Shown piece by piece: positions 1-7,883 of a DNA stretch of 64,000 bases. This DNA is from DT-110 sp030148525 (GTDB lineage: Bacteria; Bacteroidota; Bacteroidia; Chitinophagales; Saprospiraceae): assembly GCA_965227445.1 (NCBI GenBank), contig OZ245751.1, forward strand, positions 2,914,001 to 2,978,000, given 5' to 3'. The position numbers were made by a program, and so were the translations under genes. The notes beneath the pieces were generated by a model, which worked only from the letters and a program-made list of their open reading frames with translations, ran no database searches and was not told the DNA's origin. Numbering within the stretch: position 1 is the stretch's first letter; each line of letters begins with the position of its first letter.

Positions 1-2333
1 TTACACCCCAAATCAGAGGCGGCACACCCGGGTTTACCTTCGCCTGGGATAATGGCAGTACCGATAGCCTGCAAATCAATCTGGGGGCGGGCACATTCAC
101 CACTACCGTTACTGACGCCAATGGGTGCGTAGTCACCGGGACGCAGTCACTATCTCAACCCACTGAACTGCGGGTCGATTCCTTCCGGATACGCGATGTC
201 GATTGTTTCGGCCGGGAAACCGGCCAGGCCTCCATCTTCGTGAGCGGCGGGAATGGTCCCTACGAATACTTATGGGATGATGAACTAGCCCAGATCGGGA
301 TTACGGCCTCCAATTTACCGGCCGGAGAAACCAGTCTTACCGTCATCGACTTTAATCGCTGCGAATTGGATACCAGTGTGTTTGTCACCCAGCCCGACAC
401 CCTGGTCGTCACCGTGGATGCCTCTGATGCCCAGTGCAAAGACGGTAACGAAGGCCAGGCCGTTGCTACCGTCACGGGCGGCACCGGCCCCTATAATTAT
501 CTGTGGCAGGACGGGCAGGTGACCCCAACCGCCGATAGCCTGATCCGGGGTAATTATCGGATCACCGTAACCGATGATAACGGCTGCCGGGCTCTGGCCA
601 CTGCCTCTATCGATGAGCCGGAACTGGCCCTGAATATCGAAGCCCGCCAGACGGAGCAGGGTTGTTTTGGACAACAACAAAACCAAGCTATTGCCCTGGC
701 CCAGGGGGGGAGCGGTGGTAATTACCGCTACCGTTGGAGCAACGGGCAAACGACGCCCACGGCCAGTGATTTGGATTCACTGACCTATTCCGTAAGCGTT
801 ACCGATGGCAACGGCTGTGTGAAGAGCATTGATCTGACCCTGGAGGATCTCCCCGACATGGTCCCCAATATGATCGTTAATGCCCCATCCTGTTTTGGTT
901 TTGACAACGGTGCTATTGGCATCAACTTCGTGGAGGGACGCCCCAATTCCGAGCTGTCCAATTTCCGCTTTGTGTGGAATACCGGTCAGATTGGTTCCAA
1001 CATCAATAATATCGTTGGTGACTCAACGTACACCGTGACGGTCACCGATACGCGCGGCTGTTCGGCTACGGCGAGTCGCTTCGTCCGGGAGCCGACCCAG
1101 ATCACCTTCGACATTGAGACTACTCCGACCACCTGTCCGGGCGGCAGTAACGGTACCGCTCTGGTCACCAACGTTACCTCCGACAATCAGAATCTCATCT
1201 ACCAGTGGGATGCCCGTACGGGCAATCAGGAGGGTATTTCGGCCAGCAACCTGTCGGCCGGCGTCTATCAGGTCACAGTAACAGATGCCTTCAATTGCTT
1301 TGCTACCGCTGCCGGACGAGTGGAGGAGCCCGAGCCCCTGGAAGCCACCTTTGAGGTCGTCGATAATACCTGCTTTGGGGACCAGCAAGGACAGGCTACG
1401 GCTACCGTAATGGGCGGCACCCCGGGCTACGAACTCAGCTGGGCCGATGGCCGTACCGGAGCGACCATTACCCAATTATCAGCCGGCACCTACCGGCTGA
1501 ATATCACTGATGCGGAGGGGTGCACCGCTAATTCCGAGGTAACGGTGAGTCATCCGCCACCCATTGATGTAACCCTGCGTACCGAAGATGTTACTTGTTT
1601 CGGTGAACGCGACGGCGGAATCATCGCCGAAGTGGAAGGTGGGGCACCACCCTATACCTATAGTCTCGATAACCGTGACTACCAGGGGTCACCCCTGCTG
1701 ATTGGCCTCACGGCGGGCACCTACGATGTATACGTACGCGATGCCGGAGGCTGTACCCTTTTCGAACGCACCATGGTCCAGCAGCCCGAGCAATTCGTGA
1801 TCGATGCCGGTCCGTCCATTGCCCGCATCGACCGGGGCGACTCCCTGCAATTACAGGCCGATGTGTTTGGTGCTCAGGGACAAGTACTGTACGAATGGTA
1901 TGCGGCCTTTGGCGACAACTTGTCGTGCCTGAGTTGTCCTGATCCACTGGCCTTTCCCGACAATACCATCAGCTACGAGGTGATCGGCATCGACAGTGTC
2001 GGCTGCGAAGCCAGCGACCGCATTCAGGTGATCGTTGACAAGGTCCGCTTCGTAGTGGTACCTACCGGTTTTTCGCCCAATAACGACGGGGAGAACGATC
2101 AGCTTTTGGTCCACGGCAAAGAGGGCACCCGGGTCGAGCGTTTCCAGGTTTACGACCGCTGGGGCGAGCTGGTTTTCCAGCGCGAAGATTTTGCGGTGAA
2201 CGACCCGGCGGGATGGGATGGCCTGTTCCGCGGACAGGATGCCCCCACGGGTGTCTATATCTGGTATATGGAAGTACAATACCCCGACGAATCCGAAGAA
2301 GTGCTGCGGGGACAAACTGCCTTGATCCGTTAA
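1..2333 (+). CDS. SprB-repeat surface protein with T9SS type B sorting domain (5' partial)
   Basis: The reading frame is open from base 3, so the gene begins before the window. What is visible is a chain of at least seven SprB-type repeats of about 70-85 residues. Each starts near a 'CFG...G' or 'CKDG' cysteine, passes through 'GG..PY.Y.W..G', and ends at 'VTD..GC'. The last ~95 residues are a gliding-motility-associated C-terminal domain (CHU_C, type B sorting signal), with 'FSPNNDGEND', 'YDRWGELVF', 'GWDG' and 'GVYIWYMEV'. Family knowledge says such proteins are exported by the type IX system and anchored at the cell surface as adhesins or gliding proteins. A PorP/SprF gene follows after 10 bases, the usual pairing for type B substrates, so the two are probably one operon. 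The full length and the N-terminal domains cannot be seen. Confidence 0.93.
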   Translation, partial: TPQIRGGTPGFTFAWDNGSTDSLQINLGAGTFTTTVTDANGCVVTGTQSLSQPTELRVDSFRIRDVDCFGRETGQASIFVSGGNGPYEYLWDDELAQIGITASNLPAGETSLTVIDFNRCELDTSVFVTQPDTLVVTVDASDAQCKDGNEGQAVATVTGGTGPYNYLWQDGQVTPTADSLIRGNYRITVTDDNGCRALATASIDEPELALNIEARQTEQGCFGQQQNQAIALAQGGSGGNYRYRWSNGQTTPTASDLDSLTYSVSVTDGNGCVKSIDLTLEDLPDMVPNMIVNAPSCFGFDNGAIGINFVEGRPNSELSNFRFVWNTGQIGSNINNIVGDSTYTVTVTDTRGCSATASRFVREPTQITFDIETTPTTCPGGSNGTALVTNVTSDNQNLIYQWDARTGNQEGISASNLSAGVYQVTVTDAFNCFATAAGRVEEPEPLEATFEVVDNTCFGDQQGQATATVMGGTPGYELSWADGRTGATITQLSAGTYRLNITDAEGCTANSEVTVSHPPPIDVTLRTEDVTCFGERDGGIIAEVEGGAPPYTYSLDNRDYQGSPLLIGLTAGTYDVYVRDAGGCTLFERTMVQQPEQFVIDAGPSIARIDRGDSLQLQADVFGAQGQVLYEWYAAFGDNLSCLSCPDPLAFPDNTISYEVIGIDSVGCEASDRIQVIVDKVRFVVVPTGFSPNNDGENDQLLVHGKEGTRVERFQVYDRWGELVFQREDFAVNDPAGWDGLFRGQDAPTGVYIWYMEVQYPDESEEVLRGQTALIR

Positions 2334-2343
2334 ACGACACCCC

Positions 2344-3414
2344 ATGATGCGACGACTACATTACCTTTTCCTTTTTGTTTTGCTTTCGCAAATGCTGAGC
2401 AGTCCGCTCTCGGCCCAGGATGCGCGATTTTCGCAGTTCTATAAGGCTCCCATGCTGCTCAATCCGGCCCTGTCGGGGGTTTTCAACGGACAAGGGCGGG
2501 TACACATCAATTACCGGTCGCTATACGCCTCCGTGCTGGCCGAATCGGCCTTCGAAACCTATATGGTGGGTACCGACTGGAAGTTTAACATGCCCAACCG
2601 GCGCGATGCGGCCTCCTTCAACTTTTTGGCCCTGCGCGACGAATCGGGACAAAACGGATTCAGCCGCACCTACGCCTCCCTCGGAGGAGCGTATTTGAAA
2701 AATCTGAGCCAGGGTGGCTACCAGCAGGCGTCGCATTACCTCTCGGCCGGTGCGCAGGTCGGCTTCGGTCAGTACCAGATCAACAGCCGGGACCTGTGGT
2801 TCTCCAATCAATACGACGGTCAGAACCTGGAGATCGACTTCGACCGGGCTTCCGGCGAACCCATCGGCGCCTTCAGTGGTGACTTTTTCCTCGACATCAA
2901 TGCGGGCCTGCTCTACTACGCCATCTGGAACGAACGCAACTACATCTACGCCGGTGGTACCGTGCACCACGCCAATCAGCCCGACATCTCTTTTTTCGAC
3001 GATTCGCCTCCCGAAGCCCTCTACCTGCGCTGGTCGGGGCACGCGGGCGGTGAAGCCTCTTTTACCCGCAACCTCAGCGTGCTTCCGGCAGCTCTGTTCA
3101 CCCAACAGGGCCCCTCGACCAGTCTGACCCTGGGCCTCAACTTCCGCTATTCCAACTGGAATCCCTGGGAGCTCAACCTCCGGGCTGGGCCCTGGGCTCA
3201 CTTCTCGAATCGCCTCGACCAGGGCATGCAACTGGAGGCCATGGTCGCCGCAGTTATCTTTGAGTTGGAGCGCATCAACGTGGGGGTCAGCTACGACCTT
3301 ACCACCTCCACCCTCGGCCAGTCGAACTATGCGCGCGGCGCCATTGAGCTGTCGGCGACGTATTTTCTGAAGCCACGCGGGTATAAGACGAAGGTGGAGT
3401 GTCCGGAGTTGTAG
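2344..3414 (+). CDS. PorP/SprF family type IX secretion membrane protein
   Basis: This 356-residue protein starts with a signal peptide (MMRRLHYLFLFVLLSQ...LSAQ) followed by the family opening 'DARFSQFYKAPMLLNPALSGVF'. The remainder alternates short polar/aromatic beta strands, as expected of an outer-membrane barrel, and closes with 'GAIELSATYFLKPRG'. SprF-type proteins are thought to dock or retain specific T9SS type B cargo at the outer membrane. The gene directly upstream encodes such a cargo and ends 10 bases before this start, so this is most likely its dedicated partner. Family assignment is firm; partner specificity is inferred from gene order. Confidence 0.93.
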   Translation: MMRRLHYLFLFVLLSQMLSSPLSAQDARFSQFYKAPMLLNPALSGVFNGQGRVHINYRSLYASVLAESAFETYMVGTDWKFNMPNRRDAASFNFLALRDESGQNGFSRTYASLGGAYLKNLSQGGYQQASHYLSAGAQVGFGQYQINSRDLWFSNQYDGQNLEIDFDRASGEPIGAFSGDFFLDINAGLLYYAIWNERNYIYAGGTVHHANQPDISFFDDSPPEALYLRWSGHAGGEASFTRNLSVLPAALFTQQGPSTSLTLGLNFRYSNWNPWELNLRAGPWAHFSNRLDQGMQLEAMVAAVIFELERINVGVSYDLTTSTLGQSNYARGAIELSATYFLKPRGYKTKVECPEL

Positions 3415-3426
3415 AGGTCAGAGGTC

Positions 3427-3532
3427 AGAGATCAGAGGTTAGAAGTATTTGGTATGAGCCCATCCACTTTAGTGGTGGGGGATGTAGGACAATGTCAAAA
3501 TTTCTGATCCCAGATTTCAAACCTCTGATCTC
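3427..3532. repeat. Inverted repeat between porP/sprF and lon
   Basis: The 175-base gap between porP/sprF and lon holds a 14-bp perfect inverted repeat: agagatcagaggtt at 3427-3440 and its complement at 3519-3532, separated by 78 bases. The left arm is preceded by two or three copies of a 7-base 'agaggtc' unit. The loop is long and there is no U-tract, so it is a weak terminator candidate. A short open frame across this gap has no recognisable product. Confidence 0.5.
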
Positions 3533-3589
3533 TAAACAAACCCTGCCCTTGCGGCATTTTCATAAAAGCCTGTCATTCCACTTACCGGA

Positions 3590-6067
3590 ATGAACGAACA
3601 AACCAAACGACCAACGAAAAAACGCTTTATGGAAAACGATCCCCTCATGAACGAAGAATCGCCCTTGCAGGTGAATAAGGAGGATGACAATAAGCCACAG
3701 ATCGTAGAGGAATCTCTCCCCTCCCACCTGACGATTATGCCCCTGACCCAGCGGCCTCTCTTTCCTGGAATGACCCTGCCCCTGGCCTTTTCGGGGGAGG
3801 AGAAGATCGAGGCCCTGAAAAAGATTAAAAAGACGGAAGAGGGCTACGTGGGCCTCGTGTACACCCCCGAATACAACGAAGAGGACTATACCGAATCGGA
3901 ATTCTCCGAAATGGGGACCGTATTCCAGATCATGCGGATTATTCCCGTGAGTCAGGAGAGTGTGCAGGTACTGGGACGCGGGATCAGCCGCTTCAAGCGC
4001 AAGCAGGTGACACTCGTGAAACCCGAACTGCGGTGGGAGGTCGAGTACCACCCCAACCCCAAAGACAAACCCGGCAACGACCTGCGGGCCTACATGATGG
4101 CCATCAGCGATCAGGTGAAGGAGTTGCTGAAACTCAATCCCATGTTCCAGGAACAAGTGAATATGGTGGTCAACCAGCTCAATTACGACCTGCCGGGGCA
4201 AACCATGGACGTGATCAGCAACCTGCTGTCGTCCGATGCGGAGAAGCTGCAGGAATTGCTGGAGACCCTGGAACTGCACGAGCGCGCCCATCGCATGCTG
4301 GAACTGATCAAGCAGGATCTGGAGATCGCTCAGATCCAAAAGCGGATCAATAAACAGATCGAGGAAAAGGTCAGCAAACAGCAAAAAGAATTCTTCCTGC
4401 GCGAGCAGCTGAAAGCCATCAAGAAAGAACTCGGCATCGAGAAGGAAGACGGCGAATCAGAAGTGGAAAAGATCGAACGCAAGCTCAAGGGCAAGGAACT
4501 GCCGGAAGATGCCGCCAAGGTGGTAGAAGCCGAGCTCGACAAACTGCGCGTGATCAATGCCCAGTCGCCGGAGTTTTCCGTGACCCGCAATTACCTCGAG
4601 ACCATTGCCGAACTACCCTGGGGTGTCTACACAGATGATAACGACGATATCTCCAAAGCGCGGGAAGTTCTGGATCACGACCACTACGGACTGGATGAAG
4701 TTAAAGAACGCATCCTGGAGTTTCTCTCAACCGTGATCAAACGCGGTCGCATCTCGGGCTCCATCATTTGCCTCGTGGGTCCTCCGGGCGTCGGTAAGAC
4801 CTCCATTGGTCGGTCCATTGCTTCGGCCCTGAACCGGGAGTTCTTCCGTTTTTCAGTGGGTGGTATGCGCGATGAAGCCGAGATCAAGGGGCACCGCCGG
4901 ACCTACATCGGGGCCATGCCCGGTAAGCTCATCCAGGCCCTTAAACGCACCGAGACCTCCAACCCGGTGATCATGCTCGACGAGATCGACAAGATCGGTA
5001 CCAGTTTCCGGGGTGATCCAGCTTCGGCCCTGTTGGAGGTATTGGATCCGGAGCAGAATAACTCTTTCCTCGATCACTACCTCGACATCCCGTACGACCT
5101 GTCGAATGTACTGTTCGTGACAACGGCCAATGTGTTGGAGACCATTCCCGGTCCCTTGCTCGACCGTATGGAGGTGATCCGCCTGTCGGGCTACGTGCAG
5201 CAGGAAAAGGTCGAGATCGCGAAGCGCTACCTGATTCCCAAGCAACTCGAAGAGCACGGTTTTTCCGAAGATGAACTCACCATTACCGACGAGGCCATTG
5301 CGCGAATTGCACAGGAATACGCCCGGGAAGCCGGGGTGCGTAACCTGGAAAAACAGATCCGCAAGATCATCCGCAAGGCGGCGCTGAAGCAAGCCGAATC
5401 AGACGAGGAGACTACCACGGTCGAAAAGGACGACATCCGGGAATACCTCGGCAAACCACCCTTCCACACCGAGAAGCTGTACAACCAGGATGTACCCGGC
5501 GTCGCCCTGGGACTCGCATACACCTCGGTGGGCGGGGCCACCCTCTATGTGGAGGCCACGGGCATCTCTGCCAAGTCGGGTGGTTTTAAGCAGACCGGTC
5601 AACTGGGTGATGTGATGAAGGAATCGGCTCAGATCGCCTACAGCTACGTGCGATCCCGCATCTGTGAGCGCCAGGATTGCGGCGACTACTTTAATGATCA
5701 TCAGGTGCACCTGCACGTACCCGCCGGAGCTACGCCCAAAGATGGCCCCTCGGCCGGTATCACCATGGCCCTGGCTCTCTATAGCCTGGCTACGGGGCAA
5801 CCGGTGCGCAATGATGTGGGAATGACCGGTGAACTTACCCTGACCGGCAAGGTATTGCCCATCGGCGGGGTTAAGGAGAAAACCATCGGTGCCCGACGGG
5901 TTGGTATTAAGCACCTCATTTTCCCCATCGACAATAAGAAGGATTACGAAGAACTGGCCGATTACGTGAAAGAGGGCATCACGCCCCACTTCGCCAATTA
6001 CTTCGACGATGTGTTGGAGGTGGCTTTTGCGGAAGCGGAAGAAGAAGTAGAAACACCCGCCGAATAA
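3590..6067 (+). CDS. lon: ATP-dependent protease Lon (endopeptidase La)
   Basis: This 825-residue protein has the full Lon layout. The LON substrate-binding domain covers about residues 45-250 ('LTIMPLTQRPLFPGMTLPL'), followed by a helical linker with 'FFLREQLKAIKKELG'. The AAA+ module has Walker A 'GPPGVGKTS' near 397-405 and Walker B 'IMLDEIDKIG' near 462. The C-terminal protease domain has catalytic Ser721 in 'KDGPSAGIT' and Lys762 in 'GGVKEKTIGARR'. It degrades damaged and regulatory proteins in the cytoplasm. The length is normal for Bacteroidota Lon, with an acidic N-terminal tail and an acidic C-terminal tail. Lon normally stands alone, and the next gene's start 33 bases downstream may or may not be co-transcribed. 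Confidence 0.98.
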   Translation: MNEQTKRPTKKRFMENDPLMNEESPLQVNKEDDNKPQIVEESLPSHLTIMPLTQRPLFPGMTLPLAFSGEEKIEALKKIKKTEEGYVGLVYTPEYNEEDYTESEFSEMGTVFQIMRIIPVSQESVQVLGRGISRFKRKQVTLVKPELRWEVEYHPNPKDKPGNDLRAYMMAISDQVKELLKLNPMFQEQVNMVVNQLNYDLPGQTMDVISNLLSSDAEKLQELLETLELHERAHRMLELIKQDLEIAQIQKRINKQIEEKVSKQQKEFFLREQLKAIKKELGIEKEDGESEVEKIERKLKGKELPEDAAKVVEAELDKLRVINAQSPEFSVTRNYLETIAELPWGVYTDDNDDISKAREVLDHDHYGLDEVKERILEFLSTVIKRGRISGSIICLVGPPGVGKTSIGRSIASALNREFFRFSVGGMRDEAEIKGHRRTYIGAMPGKLIQALKRTETSNPVIMLDEIDKIGTSFRGDPASALLEVLDPEQNNSFLDHYLDIPYDLSNVLFVTTANVLETIPGPLLDRMEVIRLSGYVQQEKVEIAKRYLIPKQLEEHGFSEDELTITDEAIARIAQEYAREAGVRNLEKQIRKIIRKAALKQAESDEETTTVEKDDIREYLGKPPFHTEKLYNQDVPGVALGLAYTSVGGATLYVEATGISAKSGGFKQTGQLGDVMKESAQIAYSYVRSRICERQDCGDYFNDHQVHLHVPAGATPKDGPSAGITMALALYSLATGQPVRNDVGMTGELTLTGKVLPIGGVKEKTIGARRVGIKHLIFPIDNKKDYEELADYVKEGITPHFANYFDDVLEVAFAEAEEEVETPAE

Positions 6068-6100
6068 CCAATCACAGCGGTCTTTTTGTACCTTGGCGGG

Positions 6101-7279
6101 ATGAAGAAGATCACGTTGAAGCCAAAACGGGATGCCTCCGTGCGTCGCAATCATCCCTGGGTGTTTTCCGGGGCTGTCGCCCAAAAGTCCGGAGACCTGA
6201 AAGACGGCGATTTGGTCGAAGTCTACGACCACCGCGATAACTATCTGGCGACCGGTCATTATCAGGACGGCAGCATACAGGTGCGCCTGTTCAGTTTTGA
6301 GCAAACCGAAGCCGGTACCGATTTCTGGAAGTCCAAGCTGCAGGAAGCCTGGACCTACCGGCAAATGCTGGGTTTACCTCAGGATGGTTTTACCGATTGC
6401 TTTCGGCTGGTCCACGCCGAAGGTGATGGTATGCCCGGGCTGATTATCGACTGGTACGCCGGAACGGCCATCATCCAGTGCCACAGCATTGGCATGCACC
6501 GACAGATCGACACCATCAGCCAGGCCCTGCGGGATCTTTTTGGCGAAAGCCTGCATGCCATCTACTCCAAAAGTGTACGCTCCCTGCCTCCCAACTACGG
6601 TTCAAAAGTTACCGACGGGTACCTATTCGGCGATTCCGATTCCTACCTGACCCAGGAAAACGGATTGTCCTTCTACGTGGATTGGGAAGAGGGTCAGAAG
6701 ACCGGCTTCTTCCTCGACCAGCGCACCAACCGGGCCCTGCTGCGGACCTACGCCGCCGGCAAAAAAATAGCAAATACCTTTTCCTATACCGGTGGCTTCT
6801 CTATGTATGCTTTGGCTGCCGGTGCTACCCATGTGGATTCGGTCGATATTTCCGGGCGGGCCATGGAACTGACCGACAAAAATGTGGCGCTGAACTTTGG
6901 CCCGGATGCACCCCATACCTCCCATACCCGGGACGCGATGGAATTCCTTAAGGAATGTGATACCGACTACGACCTGATGGTGGTGGATCCTCCGGCTTTC
7001 GCCAAAACCATGAAAAAGCGGCACCAGGCAGTGCAGGGATACAAACGCCTGAATGCACTGGCCCTGCGCAAGATCAAAAGCGGTGGACTGCTCTTTACCT
7101 TTTCCTGCTCACAGGTAGTGGATAAGACTCTGTTCGATAATACCATCGTGGCCGCAGCAGTCGAAGCTCGTCGCCAGGTACGCATCATGCACCACCTGAA
7201 CCAGCCGGCCGATCACCCGGTCAACCTCTTTCATCCCGAAGGGAATTATTTGAAAGGACTGGTCCTTTATGTGACCTGA
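6101..7279 (+). CDS. Class I SAM-dependent rRNA methyltransferase, RlmI-like
   Basis: Residues ~3-75 form a PUA-type RNA-binding domain ('LKPKRDASVRRNHPWVFSGAV'). The Rossmann methyltransferase follows, with 'TGFFLDQRTNR', the SAM motif 'NTFSYTGGFSMYALAAGA', 'DPPAFAK' and the 'FSCSQ' cysteine motif of m5C methyltransferases. RlmI methylates C1962 of E. coli 23S rRNA; the same target is likely but not proven here. I start it at ATG 6101 (392 residues). The upstream in-frame TTG at 6086 overlaps 'TGTACCTTGG', which looks like a Bacteroidota -7 promoter box rather than coding sequence. It follows lon at 33 bases. Confidence 0.93.
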   Translation: MKKITLKPKRDASVRRNHPWVFSGAVAQKSGDLKDGDLVEVYDHRDNYLATGHYQDGSIQVRLFSFEQTEAGTDFWKSKLQEAWTYRQMLGLPQDGFTDCFRLVHAEGDGMPGLIIDWYAGTAIIQCHSIGMHRQIDTISQALRDLFGESLHAIYSKSVRSLPPNYGSKVTDGYLFGDSDSYLTQENGLSFYVDWEEGQKTGFFLDQRTNRALLRTYAAGKKIANTFSYTGGFSMYALAAGATHVDSVDISGRAMELTDKNVALNFGPDAPHTSHTRDAMEFLKECDTDYDLMVVDPPAFAKTMKKRHQAVQGYKRLNALALRKIKSGGLLFTFSCSQVVDKTLFDNTIVAAAVEARRQVRIMHHLNQPADHPVNLFHPEGNYLKGLVLYVT

Positions 7280-7311
7280 TGAGCCACGAAATGTTATTGG
7301 GAGGTTGGAGC

Positions 7312-7417
7312 TTATACCGACAACGAAGTGGTTTGGGAGTCCCAAACCACTTCGAGTCGAGTATATACTCGCGTGAAAAGGTTTGGCAAAGCCCAAACCT
7401 TTTCGGAAGCGGTATAA
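7312..7417. repeat. Nested palindromic (cloverleaf-like) repeat, copy 1
   Basis: This non-coding 106-base element is built from nested inverted repeats. An 8-bp outer stem (ttataccg / cggtataa) encloses three arms: a 13-bp stem with a 3-base loop (7325-7353), a 14-bp perfect palindrome cgagtatatactcg (7358-7371), and a 12-bp stem (7375-7404). Drawn as single-stranded DNA or RNA it is a four-way cloverleaf. A second copy lies at 7535-7637. It is not a tRNA: there is no anticodon arm, T-loop or CCA logic. The surrounding 7280-7493 stretch otherwise holds a short gaggttgg / caacctc pair (7301-7308 and 7445-7451) and no gene. Confidence 0.75.
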
Positions 7418-7534
7418 GTGTTTGCTATATAACTGAATGTCGCAACCTCACCTTGTATTTGGTAGAAAGTATTAAGTAGTAGGACACGCTTTAGAGCGTG
7501 TTTGGGATTTATCCTTTGGACTGCAAATGTCTAT

Positions 7535-7637
7535 TATACCGACAACGAAGTGGTTTGGGAATCCAAACCACTTCGAGTCGAGTATATACTCGCGTGAAAA
7601 GGTTGGGCAAAGCCCAATCCTTTTCGGAAGCGGTATA
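7535..7637. repeat. Nested palindromic (cloverleaf-like) repeat, copy 2
   Basis: This 103-base relative of the 7312 element lies inside the MITE-like element. The outer stem tataccg / cggtata, first arm, central palindrome and third arm are all kept. Differences from copy 1 fall mainly in the arm loops, plus one bulged T in the third arm (ggttggg...cccaatcc). The preserved pairing in both copies argues that structure is what is being maintained. Confidence 0.72.
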
Positions 7638-7653
7638 TTTGAACCTCACTGCA

Positions 7654-7697
7654 GCCTTTTTTCGCACCGTAGCCATGCTACGAAGCTCAAAAAAGGC
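7654..7697. repeat. Nested hairpin inside the MITE-like element
   Basis: An outer 9-bp stem (gcctttttt 7654-7662 / aaaaaaggc 7689-7697) encloses an inner 6-bp stem with a 3-base loop (cgtagc-cat-gctacg, 7668-7682). It could act as a terminator in either direction because both sides carry A or T runs, or be part of the transposition end structure. Confidence 0.5.
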
Positions 7698-7792
7698 TTT
7701 GTGAGAACCAAATTCTAGACATTTTCGCCATCAAAAACAAATCCCAAACACGCTCTTATTCACGATACCCTATACCTACTACTCTATACCGG

Positions 7793-7844
7793 GAGGTTGG
7801 GTTTTGGCTATCATCACTTTACGGATAAGTCCATACCCAACCTC
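7793..7844. repeat. Short inverted repeat GAGGTTGGG ... CCCAACCTC
   Basis: A 9-bp inverted pair (7793-7801 / 7836-7844) is separated by 34 bases, just upstream of the AAA+ gene. A related element of nearly the same length and with the same internal 'ggctat' lies at 47947-47996. It may be a dispersed REP-like family or a regulatory hairpin in the leader of the AAA+ gene. Confidence 0.4.
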
Positions 7845-7883
7845 ACGCTATTTTACTAACTTGCCAACAGAAGCGGACAGGTA

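Larger units (their letters stand above)
7494..7755. mobile_element. MITE-like element with 17-bp terminal inverted repeats
   Basis: The ends are a perfect 17-bp inverted pair: GAGCGTGTTTGGGATTT at 7494-7510 and its complement at 7739-7755. Both are flanked directly by TTA (7491-7493 and 7756-7758), which fits a 3-bp target duplication. The 262-bp interior has no credible transposase frame. It instead carries the second cloverleaf repeat and a further nested hairpin. Size, ends and lack of coding fit a non-autonomous miniature transposon mobilised in trans. The ends resemble those of IS5-like elements in Bacteroidota, but that is recollection, not a search. A solo end with 16 matching bases lies at 47529-47544. 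Confidence 0.65.

Noticed and set aside
3399..3593. Small plus-strand frame between porP/sprF and lon
   Set aside because: It translates short direct and inverted repeats, overlaps both neighbours, and resembles no protein.
7312..7417. Possible tRNA or tRNA-like gene because of the cloverleaf shape
   Set aside because: Arm sizes, loops and the absence of T-loop, anticodon and CCA features do not fit any tRNA.
7279..7718. Short plus-strand frames over the cloverleaf repeats
   Set aside because: They simply translate the palindromic repeats and both copies give unrelated ends; no gene features.
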